Source: Membranipora membranacea
Taxonomy: Eukaryota; Bryozoa; Gymnolaemata; Cheilostomatida; Membraniporidae
Assembly: GCA_914767715.1 (NCBI GenBank)
Contig: OU612074.1
Span: forward strand, 22,864,062-22,928,061
Direction of reading: 5' to 3'
Length of the DNA: 64,000 nt
Below, one piece after another: positions 11,137-26,100 of this stretch. The notes below the pieces were generated by a model. It saw only the letters and a program-made list of their open reading frames with translations. It was not told where the DNA came from and made no database searches. Numbering within the stretch: position 1 is the stretch's first letter; every line of letters begins with the position of its first letter. The translations under genes were made by a program, and so were the position numbers.

Positions 11137-14100
11137 CTGTAAAAGGAATGGGCATGATACATAGACATCGATACATAGATTCGTTTGATTTTTAATTATA
11201 GTAATATTTGCCACTGCCTCTTGATTAAGAGTTGCCTGATTCTTAGAAGAGCTAAGTTGGTGATCAATGAATTATTGTAAGAGACAATTATACTCTGAGT
11301 ATTCAGTTGTAATACTTGAAAAGTCAGTTTAAATATCTATCTTGCTTTTTTGACTGAACTTTTTTGTTGGTAAAATACACCCAAGGTTGGAGGGGAGAGT
11401 GTGTTGGGAGGATAACTCTTGAAAGCTACCCAGTGAGGCTTGAACCAAGGTCTTCTACAACACCAATAGCCTGGCAGTGAATAGTAGGCCTCATCTCACC
11501 ATCTAATGGAAAGACGGGTTGATGGTGATTATGAGCACGCCTGCTTATTAACTACTTGAAGTCATGCACAAGTATCCAACAAGATCATTCGATCAGACCA
11601 TTGCCAAACTACGTAACCCCGCGTACATGTTTGGGTTATCGCCTCTACTTTTTCTTTATCTAGCATGAACTAATGTCAGATTTAGTTAACATACCTCCAT
11701 TTACCAGGAGCTTTATTCTTAAACACACCTCCGGCTACGTGATACTTCAAGGCCGACTCTCTGTCAATACGACAATACATCTGAAACAGGTATCATATAG
11801 ACATCGTTAGTTGCACTAAGCAATGGGACAAGTGAATAACTGATCAATAAAAGAATACATACAGCCCATCGTATTTGACTATTTCACCATGTATGTGTCA
11901 TCTAATTTTGATAAAATCAAAGAAGGTGTTTACTCTCCTAGATTTGAGTGGCAGCCATTATTAACACATTTAGTATAAACTTCTGGTGATTTTGAGCAGT
12001 AAAAACATGTAAAGCTTTTTGCTGTTCTGTCTCATACCTGTGCAAAATTGAGAAAGAACAATTCTTTAGAATTATATTGCATAAGCCCAGGTAGGCGTTG
12101 TCCTGGCCCGTTCTTTTCTTCGTGATTCAGGAAAGCCTCATAGCTTGTCTTTATAGCTGCATTATCAGCTATATTTTCTGACAAAGAGTGTTTACCATTC
12201 ACCTGTATGATAGAAATCATTTCTTGATTAGCTTAAATTTCACATTATTGCTAAGGAAACAAATATGACATGTCGCCAAATAGTTGTGGCAAACATTTTT
12301 TTTGTTAAGACTTTTGGATTGAAACCAAGTGTGGAATGTTTTTGGTTTATTACAACTACCACATTTAAAAGTTGTCCTAAAAATTGTCTTTCCTAAGCTT
12401 TTCTCCAACGACAAGGTTCATAACTGTCAAACAACTCACATTTTGATTTATTTCTTCTATTTCATAAGAGGAATATTGATTTATCATGCACTCTGTCTTT
12501 TCTGTGAATGAAGCTTCAGTTTTGTCATCCCACCACTGTCCTCCGATATTTCCATCTTTGTCATACAATCGACCTTTTGTGACGAAAGGAAAATGAAGAG
12601 CCACAGCTATCATGAATTTGCGCAAATGCAATGTAATGTAAGGATGAAGAATTATTTTTCTTTTGTACATTGATGAAGTTACTGCACAGTTGACATCCAA
12701 ACAACCCGAGACAAAACAACCCTGAGACAAAACAACCCTGTGACAAAACAACTCTGAGACAAAACAACCCTGAGACAAAACAACCCTGAGACAAATGGCA
12801 TGTTGCTCAATTAATGCCTTGAATTTTTTCTTCATAAATATAAACGGGGAAATATCATGAACTGGCAATCTTGCGATCATCTTGGAAGGTGTTCATCTTG
12901 TACCACCAACCACGCCACATGCGGCCACATGCACGCCTGCTACCACGCCATATTCCATGCATGCCTGGCCTGGCACGATGCTGTCTTTGTTGTGTCAGGC
13001 GTGGTACCTTTTGTTGTGTACAACTTCACCAACCACTGTATATGCAACGCTGAACTGCATACTGGCGTTGCTTGGCGCTGCTGGGCGTTGTGGGTACCAC
13101 TGATGATGTCTCACGCACCTGGGCGCGCCTGAGTTCTGCTGATTAACTGACAAAGACCCCGAAAGTAAACCTTTTTTTAATTTGCTTTTCAACGGCACGC
13201 AGTGGGTGGAAATTCCAGGTGAAAAATGTCAAAGTCAATTAAGAGTGCTGCTTATAAGAAGACAACTCCAGGTTAAAATGCCAAGGTCAATAAAGTGTGC
13301 TGTTTATAAGAAGACAACTCCAAACTATCTGTACATCCTATGTTCTTGATCCACAGATTTAACTAATGGAGTGCGTTTGCAGTTTTTATTACTGGTTTTA
13401 TCAAGGAGTATATTTTAAATTATACCACTCTCTTTTTGCTTATATGCTATCACTGCTGCTATTGTCTCTGATTAATGGTGACAAAATCTTTCATGCTCAA
13501 CAACCACTAACCAAGTTAGTGGTAACTTCAATAATGTATAGTTCACATATCGTCACATCAGTTTAAACCATTTCACAACGTCAGAAAGCATTTATGCAAC
13601 ATGGCAAATAACCATTTCATATTACCTTTATGAATGAAGTCGAACATAAACAGGTGGCAACATTTTAAAAACATATCAAATCGGGAGTTAATACGTACTA
13701 AGCTACGTGAGACATCATCAGTGGGACCAACAACGCCCAGCAACGCCAAACAACGCCAGTATGCAGTCCAGCGTTGCATATACAGTGGTAGGTGAAGTTG
13801 TACACAACAAAAGGTACAACGCCTGACACAACAAAGGCGGCGTTGTGCCAGGCAATATGACCACGTTCCATCATCTTTATTAGTAAACTTTTAATCTCGA
13901 TGTATGCATGTTCTTATTCGCATTAATCACTGTACAGGTAATGAAGTGATTAATAAAAGAGAAAAAAAAAGAGAAAAAGTTTGTCATACCTATATTATCA
14001 AATCCGTGAGTGATAGCGTGTCCGATGAAGGATCCCATTCCTCCGTAATTCAGCGACCTGCAATCAGAGGCCAATCACAGCCATTAAATCTAGCTAACAC

Positions 14101-17100
14101 TCCTCAATATTATGGTTATAGGATTAATGAAGTCGTATAACTTATAGCTTTATCAAAAACAGGCTTCATCTAAAGACTTAGGAAAATGGCAATAAGATCA
14201 TGTTCTATTCTTTCTTTTTTTATTTTACTTACATCGGTTGCTGCTTGTGATAGAAAGGAGGCTGAAGAGCACCAGCAGGTAAGACTGCAAATATATAATC
14301 AAAACTCGGTTTAGAAGTTTGAGTAGAGTGGAATATAAACTTCTAACACATACCAGAAAAGATATTTGTTAATTTCATATAAACGTGTCTCTTCCCTAAA
14401 TATCTAGGGGGCGATATCTAAGCTAAAATGAAGGTCAGCAAGATGAGGTTTAATTTATGTTGCTGTTTGTTTGTTTTTGTTTGTTTTGAAGAGTAATCGT
14501 CAACTTCATTTTTGAAGGTATTAGGATACATGGCAAATTCATTATCCATCATTCGATCGCAGGTCGGCTAGGGTCAATGGCCCACACAAGCCAGTCGAAA
14601 GAGATGAATGATTCTTCTTTAAGGTATTTCATATTGGATCAGCGACAGAGATATTTAAATCCTGGACAGACTCACCCATTGTGTTCAGCTCAGGGTGATA
14701 AGAAGCAGTGAGATCCGCCGGACCTGCCGGCCATATATCTTTTTTTACAGGCTCAGTTATTTGTAACAATTCGTTCAGCTGTTTCCACTTCTGCCAGTTC
14801 AGATCATTTTTGAAGAATGTATCTGTTTCAAACTCCAGCTATATATTAAATAACAGAGAATACACAGTTAATTAACTGCATTTGATCTTTGTCTAGGGGA
14901 TTTCCTCACTTATCAGGGGGGGATAACTGGAGATTTGTTGATCTAAGACAGTGTTGGCGTTAATTTTAACATTTATTCATCAAAATTTTATTAATTACTT
15001 ATCAGAATTGAATCATTGTATCATTTTCTGTGGTGAGTACATCTGGTGATGTTTCCGATTTATCATTCTAAACAGTTTTTCGAGTTTCTTTGACACCTTT
15101 TAACACTATCCATCTCAGCCAGCAGATATGGCTATGAAGTTTATTGAATTCCTACTAGGATTAGCTGGTAGCTCAGTTGGTACGAGACCCTGCCCTCTTA
15201 TGCACAAGCATTGGAGATCTTGGGTTCGAATCCCGGTGCAGTCTACCGACTACTGGCCTTGATTGACGCCCAAGGTGTGCTCCGAGCTGCCTGCAAACTG
15301 AGAGCAATTTGGCACCGAATATAACCGCCTCACGGCTAAGGCACTGTTATTTCTTAGTCCCGAGGATTTGGCCGACTTTAGTGAACAAGAACACAAGCGG
15401 TATGGGATGGGATGCTCAGAATTGTAGCTGTGAAAAAGTTCAATAATCAGTGATCCCCCATTATCAAGGGGTAAGATAAAACTCACAAATGGTGTCTCAT
15501 CATGAGATAATAAAGGTACATACTAACAACAAACAACAAGCAAACATCACTTTAGTTTATAGGCTTCTCCCAAAAAAGCAGATAAGCTTGGTTCCTGTCC
15601 TAAAACAACCCTACAAAGCTGTCCAAGTCATCAATCCTTAGGTATATGGGTTCAGATATGGTTAACAAGTTTTCTGGTAATTGGACAAGAACAAGTTTTG
15701 TGTTCTCCACATATGTTTAAGCTATTTGTTAGGATGCTTAAATCAACACATTGCTGCATGACAGGGATTCATGGGAGTTTTTTCAAATAAGTAACCAGGT
15801 ATACTAAGTGAATAGGTCTTATAAATAAAAAATTCTGGGCACTTTCATTGATGTTTGATAGTGATTTTACTAATTGCTTGACAGCTCAAAGCTGAGAAGA
15901 TTCCTAGCAATATTTTACATAGATTGATGGGAGACAGTTCCTGAAAGCAGTTTCAATTGAGATCCTGTTAAGTATTCAGATTGCATTCTTCTAGCCTGAG
16001 GTTATCTTCTCAATTAATTCTGACACAAAAATTTAGAATCGAAACTACGTACATACGACTATTTACAATGTGATCATTGATAACCACATCGTCTCAGACT
16101 CAGACTTACCCCTTCGTATACCAGATTCATCGCAGTGTCGTTGTGAATCCAGTCCGGATAACCAATGTCATTATTCATCGCAGCAAGCTAAAACAGTGAA
16201 CATTTAGTGAAGAGAACTCAGTGGTTAAAAGATGCTCGGGTTCGATTCATAACCACAATCCAAACAGCATATGCTGGGAATGGCGTTGATGATGACCAAC
16301 TATGATTGAGGTAACATTGGAAAACACAAACTAGTACAGCATTCAGAATTGAAGAGACTATTTTGCAAGGATTCCGAATAGCTTGAGTTGGATCTTCAAA
16401 CAAATTGTGATAGCTTTTTAATGGTAGATGACAGTGAAGTCTGCATCGTTCATGATCATGTTTTTGCACTCCTGCCTCGAATTCTGTGGCCTCTGACAGT
16501 TTATGATATTCCGCTTACACCAGTTGAGAGAATGGAGCAAATGATTAACAAGCACATGTGTAAGTGGCTCAGAGTACCAGGAGCTTCAACACTAATGCAC
16601 TGTATGCCAGTTCGTTTACTCTTCCACTACCTATGAAATTGCTTGTGGAAGAGTACAAAACATCAAAAGCGAGACTGGATATGATGTTGAGAGAGTCACC
16701 AGACCAGGTGATAAGGGAATGTCTTCCATCACTTGACACTGGTAAAAAATGGTTTGTCACAGAGACTGTCAGAGATGCCAAATATCAACTGGAGATAGGT
16801 GAGATTTTGGATGCTGTGACAACTGCACGTCATGGCATCGGCTGGGAAGAAAGCCCAAAGGTTAGACGGGAGATGGTAGTTGATGAGACTGCGCAAGATG
16901 GAAGAGGGGCGCCGCCAGACACAAGAGATATGAAGATCTGGTCACACAATACCAAGACAAAGGTTGGAATTGCAAATTATTCACAGTGGAAGTTGACTGG
17001 CGTGGATTCATGGTAAGATCAGCTATCAAATTTCTGACGAGAGCTGGGCCTTCAGGTAGAGCACTCAAAAAGCCACAAAAAGCATAGTACATGAGCCATT

Positions 17101-20100
17101 TGTTCTGAGTTAAAGATTGAGTTTCACATATTTTCACGGCTTCACAAAAAGTTTCGGTTTCAGTGGCGGTACCCTGAAGTTCTTATTCTGAAAGAGAAAG
17201 AAAATTTTAACCAAATTTTAGTTTCTACACCCTCTTAGTCTCCACTCCTCTTATCAAACCTGCTCAAACCAATGCTCAACAACAGCACCATCTACAATGC
17301 TCAACCAAACAGCACACATAGGCTCCTTCAACTGCAGAGGATGCATCAAAGATGGAAACCAGATACACCTAGCTGATGACATGGCAAAATACAACCTACA
17401 AGTCATGGCAACACAGGAGACACACATCAGCACAACTGATGTCAACACAATATACACGTCAGACAGGAAAGCATCTTTCACCATGCACACCTCTGGCACC
17501 ACCAGGAAACACCTGACAGGAGTGGGTTTCATCTTAAAACAAGGCATAGAGGCTGTCTTCATACCTATTGAGGACAGACTATGCATGCTTAAGATCCCAC
17601 TCAGTAAGAAGTTGAACACAAACATGGTGATCATCAACGCCTATGCCCCAACCCTCCCTGTCAGTAAGAAATATCCAGAAATCAGAGCAAATTTCTACGA
17701 CAAACTAGAATCACTCTGCAGATCAGTAAACAGAAGAGATGTCCTCATGATCACCGGGGATTTCAATGCCAAGACCGGTAGTGGGCACCAGCTATACCAA
17801 CAAAACATGGGCCCCTTCGGCAAAGGTGAGATAAATGAAAATGGCAGAGAACTGCTTGAGCTCTGCTCAAGAAATGATATCTATCTGACAAATACCACCT
17901 TTAAACACAAACACAGCCACATCACAATATGGGAAGCCCCCTGCAGACCAAACAGTATGCACAAAGACGGAACACCACGACGCCAACCATACAGAAATCA
18001 GATTGACAACATCATTATGAGAACATGGCATAAATACCTACTCACGGAAAGCAGATCACACAGCGGAATGACAAAACAATCTGATTATCGACTGGTAAGA
18101 GCAAAGCTGAAACTGACCATCAAAAGACTGAAATAAATGCCAAACTGAAGAGACTGGACCTCAGAATGCTACGAGACCCCAGTAGAGATGAGGCTCATGG
18201 ACCAGATGGATACCAACGAAAACGAAGCACTCACTGCACAGGACAAATGGAACACCATCCTGAAAGCAAACCAATCAGTAGCAGAAGAGATGTTCACAAA
18301 ACAACAAGGAAAAGAACGCGCACCAACAGCAGTAAAACTTCTATCAGAGAAACAGAAGAAGCTTGGCTGTGACATTAATGCTGAAACGGACCAAAACAGA
18401 AAGAAAGCAATGAAACAAAACCGAAACCATGTCATCAATGATATACACACCATCCTGACCAAGCAAAAACACCTAGAGGTACTGGACCAGGTAGCAAATA
18501 TAGAAAAAGCACAGAAAAACGACTCCACCCGGATGTTCGCAACAGTGAGAGCCCACCAAAGAAGCCATTACTGATCGACTGTGACCGAGGACAAACAGCA
18601 GACACCACCACTCAAATTCTAAAAGCTGCCGAACACTTCCAGAAAGCTTTCACCACCTCAGATGCGGGGACTCCCATCAACATACACCCAGCACCAATGA
18701 CTCCTCCTATATCATCTGAAGAAGTCCAAAATGCCATCAGATCACTAAAGAACGGTAAAAGCCCTGGACAGGACATGATAACCGGGGAGCAGCTGAAGAG
18801 TGGTCCCACGCTCACATACGATATCATAGCAGAAATAATAAACCAAACTGCAGCCACAGGCATCTACCCGAGAGAACTGAAACATGGCCTGTTGATCCCA
18901 CTCCAAAAGCCAGGAAAGAAGCAGGGACCCCCGGAAAACTTACGACCAATCATACTACTCTCAATACTACGCAATATCACATCAATATGCCTCATCCGAA
19001 GAATAGGGACAAAGATAGACCACCATACACCACTCAGCCAGGCAGCATATCGCCCTGGGAGAAACACAACTGAGCAAGTCTTTACACTGAAGATGATGGC
19101 AGAAAAGGCAGTGACGCGTAGGGACATTCTACTAGAAGATCTACAGAAAATACTGTCAGCAGATGAACTTCATCTCCCTAAAACACTACTGATGGACGTT
19201 CAACTCTGAGTAAAAATAAATAACAAAATCGGAACTCCATTCCTCACCAATATAGGAGCACCACAGGGCGACTGCCTTAGTCCGATCCTCTTTACGCTAT
19301 ACCTAGCTAAAGCACTGCAACCACAGTCAGAGGAGAATACATCTGACCATGCATACAGCAAACCTGCAGCAGACAGACCAGACAGACCAATACCACCACC
19401 TCAACTTCAAGATCATATGTATCACGCTCACGATGGAAAGTTTGGAAACATCATACAACTCCAATATGCAGACGACATTTGCTGGGTCGGAACGAGCATG
19501 GACCAAATCAACCGAATTAAAGAGACGATACCAGATCTACTGAAAAGCCGCAACCTCATCATAAACCAACAGAAAACAGAAGAATACTCAGTAAGCAGAG
19601 GAGGTCCAGATGAGTGGACCAAGTGCAAATATCTTGGGTCACTACTGGACACTCAGAAAGACATAGCAAGACAGAAGCTGAATGCAAGCATCCAACTTGC
19701 AAAGCTGAGCAACATATGGACAGATAGCAAAATGCATGACAACACCAAGATGAAAGTCTTCAACAGCCTGATAGCCCCTATCTTCCTATACAACTCGGAG
19801 ATATGGTCGATGACAGACACCACAGCAGAAGCCATCGACAGCTAACACAGAAGACTACTACGCAAGGTACTGAATGTAATATACCCAGACATAATAACAT
19901 CAGAATGAGTCTACCAGCGAACCAAGGAAGAGCCTTGAAGCCAAACCATGAAACAACGAAGACTACGCTGGCTAGGTCACCTTCTCCGCCTGGACGAAAC
20001 CACACCTGCCCGCAGAGCACTAGAGTTATTCCAACAACCCTCCAAGAAGCCATGAGGTAGACAGCGGACAACCTGGCTAAGCACAATCTCCAAAAACCTA

Positions 20101-23100
20101 ACAGAAAAAGAACTAGACCTAGATAGAGCATACCAAATAGCCCAAAATCGGTTTGAGTGGAGGGGTGTAGTTAAAAGGGAGTGACCAGAAATTAACGTCT
20201 ATGTGCACCTGCACGTTCTACAGGCGAACCAGACGACGACAAAAAAATGCATTGTATGGCATGACGTAAAAAGTCAATTTAGACTAGTCATATAACAAAG
20301 GAAATCAAATTTTACAATTAAAGTTAACTCTAAGTATATATTCCACCTGTTTTAAAATTTATTGCAATTAATTTGATCCCTCCACCTGCGTTGCCAAAAA
20401 AGGCGTTTTCTGCCTCATTTTCTCCCTAAAATGACACAACGTCATCGAATCAAGACTTAGTTCAGATATTCATTTCCAGCAGCTCGGTAGCTTTCCAACG
20501 GTATATGTTATATTGATATTCGGATCGGTCTTAGACATTACCTTAAGTGATGTAAAGCAAACTGCTTGGGGTAGAAGGCTAAGCAGGATTATGGCTTTAA
20601 TACTCAAATTAAAGTAGTTTTAATCTCTGCATGGCGAAAAATCAAAGTGAGTCTGAGTCAGATCTAAGGTATTACAAACATAGGATTAAAAGCTTGGCCC
20701 TCGCATAAAAGGCAGGCAGAGCAAGACAGGATATCACAAACAGCCCACTGGCTGTAGCGCAAACAAGTCATCTCTCTGACTTGTGTATGAGTTGTACTAT
20801 GCTCAATGTGATGAATTTGAGTAGTGAATGAGTGGCACGGGGGGGCGGATGCCTTGACGATAGCAACTTTGCGCCGGTGAGTTGAGCCTCCCTGGTTGTG
20901 CAAAACAGCTTAAACACACCAATTATGTCAAACCACCGAAACTTACAAAATGCGCTGAAGGATCGATGAGATTGATTGAGATGCTCAGCAAAACACAGGG
21001 GTGGCTTCATGCTGCTGGGGCCGGCCATGAAGAGGTTGTACTAGAGAAGGCCTCAAAACAGCGCTTGACTCATGGTTTCTAGCTGAAGACCTGTGTGTTG
21101 TGCAGTGGTACGCGCACCACTGTATGTTGTACCAAAAAATTATGCTTAAGCTCATATTTTTTTATATTTGAGACTATTTCAACTGGAAAACACTGCTCAC
21201 CTTTTCTTTTGCTAGCAGCATGGTTTGAGAATCCATCCAGTCTGTCTTTGACATAGATACATCAAAAGCTTGCCGAACCTCACTTGACATGTCTTCCATC
21301 TAGATGTTAGGACAATATTGATGAACAGTAAATCAATTTTGGTCTCGAAGTACTTTTAGAATTGTATTACCTACTTGAGGAAGTAAAACATCACACTATA
21401 TCAACCTCACCCTTTCTAAAGTTTTTGAGAGCGGGTCGATTCAAGAAAATTCCAACTTGAATGAACGTGATGATGAATAATCAAAATGAACGTCATAAGT
21501 AATTTGATGTAAAAGTATACAACTCACTGCAATTTTCGATTCCTCATTAAAGTATTTGTCAGCAAACGATCTCCCAATAGCCCATAGCCCAACATCATCC
21601 ACATATTTTACACAATTCAGCCATATTGGAGGCTCTTGTTGGACTGAATAAGCTACCTGAAACAAAAAAAATATTATGAACATCGTTAGATTTTAGCATA
21701 TATTCAAGCACTAAGACATAATCCTCGGGGTAACCCTGCTCCGTTGACTCAAACCTTCTCTGACAGTGCCTGCTACATTGAATTTGGCAACATCTCAGTA
21801 GACCACTGGCTTCATGATCCTACCCAGAACAGACATGAATAGGTAGATGAGCATACTGCTGTCAGAGCGGATGCAAAGCTGAGCAACCGATTACAAATAT
21901 GTTAAACAAGCTTACAAGTCATTCGACTCGTTACTTGTTGGGCTAACTCATCACTATGCAAGACAAGCAATTTCCATGTTTTCTTCTAACTGTTGCAACT
22001 CATGTTAATATAATATGATTATTCAGCCCATCATACCAACATGACTGAATTATGATCCCTACAAATGTTGGGCTTACCCGCCAGAACTTATTCTGAATAT
22101 CTTTGAGTTCTTGATTTAGATATATAGTCCTACGTTCTGTGATTCTCCACACCAGGTAATTAGCCAGTACTCTTGGTGATGTGACCGCTACCTTCTCCGC
22201 CATCTTTTTAAGGAAGTCGGGAGCATGGACCACAAGCTCTGTGTCATCAGTGAACTTAAACTCCGTATCGACAAAGAGTAGATTCAAAAACTTCTTCCAT
22301 TCAAACTGTTAAGATAAACATAACTGTTAAAATAAATGACAAGTCTGATTCGAAATAGGGGCACTCGGCGTTTGATAAGTATCTCTTCCAATCACTGATC
22401 CAACCCATTTTACCTACAATATTGAACTCTGGTATACTGGTGCTACTGAAAGACAAAAGAATATGCTTTTAAGTTTGTTTTTAAAAAACAGCTACATTTT
22501 TGAAGCTGACTGTTTTGTTGGCATGTGTTTTTTAATTGAGCTCAACATGTTTTAGCTGATGATAGACACATTTTACGCCATTGTTATAAAAGTAATCGTA
22601 AATATTTTATCATCCCAAAAGTTAGTACATCAAGATTTTTGTGCAGATTTGCGCCTCTTAATATTCGTCTGCTAGACAACCGAGAGAGAAATGGTTCACA
22701 CCTAAATTGTAATGTGTTTCTTACACAATTAACAAAATAAATTCAATTCAATTCAGAAAGGCTAAGTCATCATAAGATTCATCTATAGTGAGCTATATCC
22801 TTCAAAGGTCAGGTTGGAACTCGAACAAAATAAAATATGCATGTCCGACTTCAATTTAAACCATCAAAAAAAGGAGAGTTGTATTTAATTGTAGTGGAAA
22901 TGGGCTGTGAAAATGTGACCAGCTTAAAAAAGAACAGTTTTCATCCAGTCACCGTGACTAGATGAGCACTGATATATAAAGACTCTGAACTTTAATTTTT
23001 GAATCAAGATACTTCAAAAGCTCTTGGTTGGCGTAAACTTCAAACTAAAGCCCTGTGACTTTTATTTAATTCTCCCATCTGGTCTTCCCAAGTCAGCTGA

Positions 23101-26100
23101 AACACAACGAGTACAGTTATGTCATTTTTAAATGCTACAAAGTGCTGATTCCCACCTTATCAGATAATGTTGTAGTGAGGTCTGAGACCTTGGCTCTGTT
23201 GTATGGGAGTACCCCTCTGTTCTCACGCTCTGTGGAGATCTATAATAACGAAGAAAATGTCATCTCAACATAGTAATAACTAATGAACTAACATCCCCCA
23301 CCCCATATAATTGGAGTGTTGAAAATATTCTTAAAATTTCACAGAATTTGTCAGCATTTTGAGAACCTACTAGGATGTATTACAATTGGAGCTTTATCTG
23401 CTTTTCAAAAATCAAGGAGCGATTATGTCACTATAATGATAAAGTTTCCTTACATAACCGTTACTTAACTTTTTCAGCAGTGATTTCTTAACAACTAGTG
23501 GCAACCTTGAGAGGCTAAAAATATTGGTTAATTTCTTGTAAAATTACTGAGCAATTGTTGGAGAGAGAAAATATCAAATTCATCAATATGAAATGTGAAT
23601 ATTCTTGTTATGATACAACTAGCATTGGTTTGGAACGCCAGCTGAATGATTTGAACCCATGGTAGACTTGTACATACATTTGCAAAGTATGTCTCAAACT
23701 CCATAATATCGTTGACATCTTTATCAACAGTCTTATCGTCAGCACCCATGGCCATCGCTATCTCTCTGATATAGGTCTTGTATGCGTTCCTCTCTTTAGC
23801 GAACTCAGGCTCAGAGTAATAGTTCTTGTGTGGCAGGCTATATTCAAACTGGTCCAGCTATAAGTAAAAGAAATTTTTGACCGAAGACACAACATGTATG
23901 CCTATAATTGAATCATTCTTAGGATAGAGACTTCCTGAGATGTGATATAGATAAATAAGCAGCTAGTTGCACCATGGGGCGTTCATGTCATTGAAGTTTA
24001 ATATCATTGCCCTTTGTAGTCTATTGTCGTATGGCTCAAAAGTGTTCAAAATTTTCCACTTGCAGGAAAAAATGAGTATATATTTAGTCTTTGTTTTAAT
24101 CTATTCTGGGGTAATTTAATATGCTAATTACAGCCAACATCATGTATCGTAAAAAAATTGTCACCAATAGAGGCAGCGTCAGCGTTTGTCCCACTGATAT
24201 TTTTATAAACATCTAATTGCATTTGACTACTTTGGCCTTTATATTTTTTGATTTATCAAGGTTAGGCTTCTTAGTGACGATGTTTGGCACAATATATTTC
24301 TAACTCCTAGTTTTATCAATTTAACCAATTTCGGAGTACACTGGTGTATTTCTGACAAATTGAAAAACCCATGCGATTAGTAAATGTGTATATGTGCTGT
24401 ACATGAAAAGTGGCCAGATACTATTATAAATATAATAACTATACAAATAATATATACTTGAGAGTACCTGTACTGATATTATTAGCAAATGCAGCTGTCG
24501 ATACTGTAACTTATTAGAATATGTACTGACGACCTACGCAAAAGAATATTATACTACTAACTGCCTAAAAAACAAAGGTTCAAACACATAACATGCATAC
24601 GCTGCTACCAATGCATAGTTATAATTTATTATCGTCATCACTTTCCTCCTCACTGTCCATAGTGACACTGAGGTTGTTACAGTCACGGCAACCACAGAGG
24701 GCTGTGCACTGAAATTCCTCCTTTCAAACATGAGCATCGGTTGCCAGTGCATGGGTTTGCCTTACATTGACATTTCGTGGTTTTCATAATTGATTTAGGC
24801 GCAGAGGGGCCATCCATCCATTTAATCTTAAGATCTCCTCCTTCCTCTTCCCATCCATTGCCATCAGGATTTTCAGCTGTGATCATCGGTTGAAGAGCCG
24901 ATAGCCAGATTTTGGACTGATAGTTTACTCATTTGGTGTGCAGTAGTAAGCAATCGGCGTTCGGTGGTAAAGCTTTCTCAGTTGTGTTATCGACCTCCTA
25001 TAATGGAAAAAAGAGTAAATTGATACTAAAATGCCACTAGCTCCACTTCTGGCAAAATTTATTAGGGTACACAAACTAATGGAGGCTGCCTGTATCCTAC
25101 ATACCACCCAACATATAATGTTGAAAACACCCAGGTTTTAACGTCTTATGGACAGGTTCTTTAATCTTATTAATTTGATAATATCTGCTGACTTCATCGA
25201 TACTTAACAGTGAAGCAGGTTGAAGTTGCTTAAGCCTCCGCTTGTATGCCATAACATATTTGCTCCTACATGAGAGATGATATTGAGCCTCAGCGGCAGC
25301 TAAGTCGTGTGGTTGTGAGCTGACAAAAGAGAGTAGCTGCTGATCCTCCATGAATCGTGCGGCTTCTAACAATTCACCTGAAGACATAACCGTTTAACTC
25401 ATGACAAGGCAAAAAGCATTGAGAGTTTGCGCAGTTAGGCTACAGTATGTTTACCGATATTTCTCTGTAAGCTAGTTTAGGCATGCTAAGGTTCGCCAAA
25501 TTGGAACTAGTACAACGCAAAAAGCTTCACTTTTAGCAAAGTTTAGCATATCTAAATTATCTGTAGGCCCCATCTGCCTTCAATCAGTCCTCAAGGGAAT
25601 TACATGTATGTGTCTGTCATCAGGACATCATTTTGTAGTACGGTAAACATCAATGCAAACCTTACCTCCTTCTAGTGTCTGAATCTGATGGAATTGCTCT
25701 TGCCTTTAGTTTACATATTTGTCTCCTTCCGACAGTCCACACATACTTTGGGTAGCGTGGGACCAGGGCTAATATGGGTCTTTGCCTGAGACCTAGTGTA
25801 CTTCTTTGTAGCAGGACCACAAATAAATCGAATATTGTTTCCGGTAAAATACATATGGGTACAAATTTACAATAGATATATTATAATTATTATGATGTGA
25901 AACTGAAAAAAAGTAAACTCGCGAGTAGCCTAAGGACACAACTTCTTACACTGGCTCATTGTGTTTGGTTGGTGATCCAGAGGTCACTTGCATTTTAATG
26001 GAAAATTGAGTCAAAAACTTATTTCATAAATTAAATTCAGTGCTGACCACTAGACCTTTCTATAGTAGTGTAACTAAAGTAAATTAGTAAGGGACAGGTT

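Larger units (their letters stand above)
17150..20245 (+). mobile_element. APE-type LINE (RTE-like), nearly full length, inactivated
   Basis: Present only in unit B, inserted into the 3' end of the R2-like relic; the joined flanks match unit A at 49588. Target-site duplication is about acaaaaa. The 3' end carries acgacgac. The order is endonuclease (17297-18136), linker with a coiled, charged segment (18188-18574), reverse transcriptase (18697-19845) and a C-terminal [13 protein letters not shown] region to about 20180. Several stops, a lost polymerase motif A and a His-to-Tyr change in the endonuclease show it is dead. Clade assignment to RTE is by general resemblance only. Confidence 0.8.

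Noticed and set aside
12377-12880. 167-codon minus-strand frame read as one protein
   Set aside because: It fuses exon 16 with intron and minisatellite sequence; the repeated SQGCFV-type text is the 16-bp repeat.
12857-13132. Three overlapping Cys-rich plus-strand frames
   Set aside because: They lie inside the MITE terminal repeat; the Cys and His codons come from caacgcc/tgtgccac repeats.
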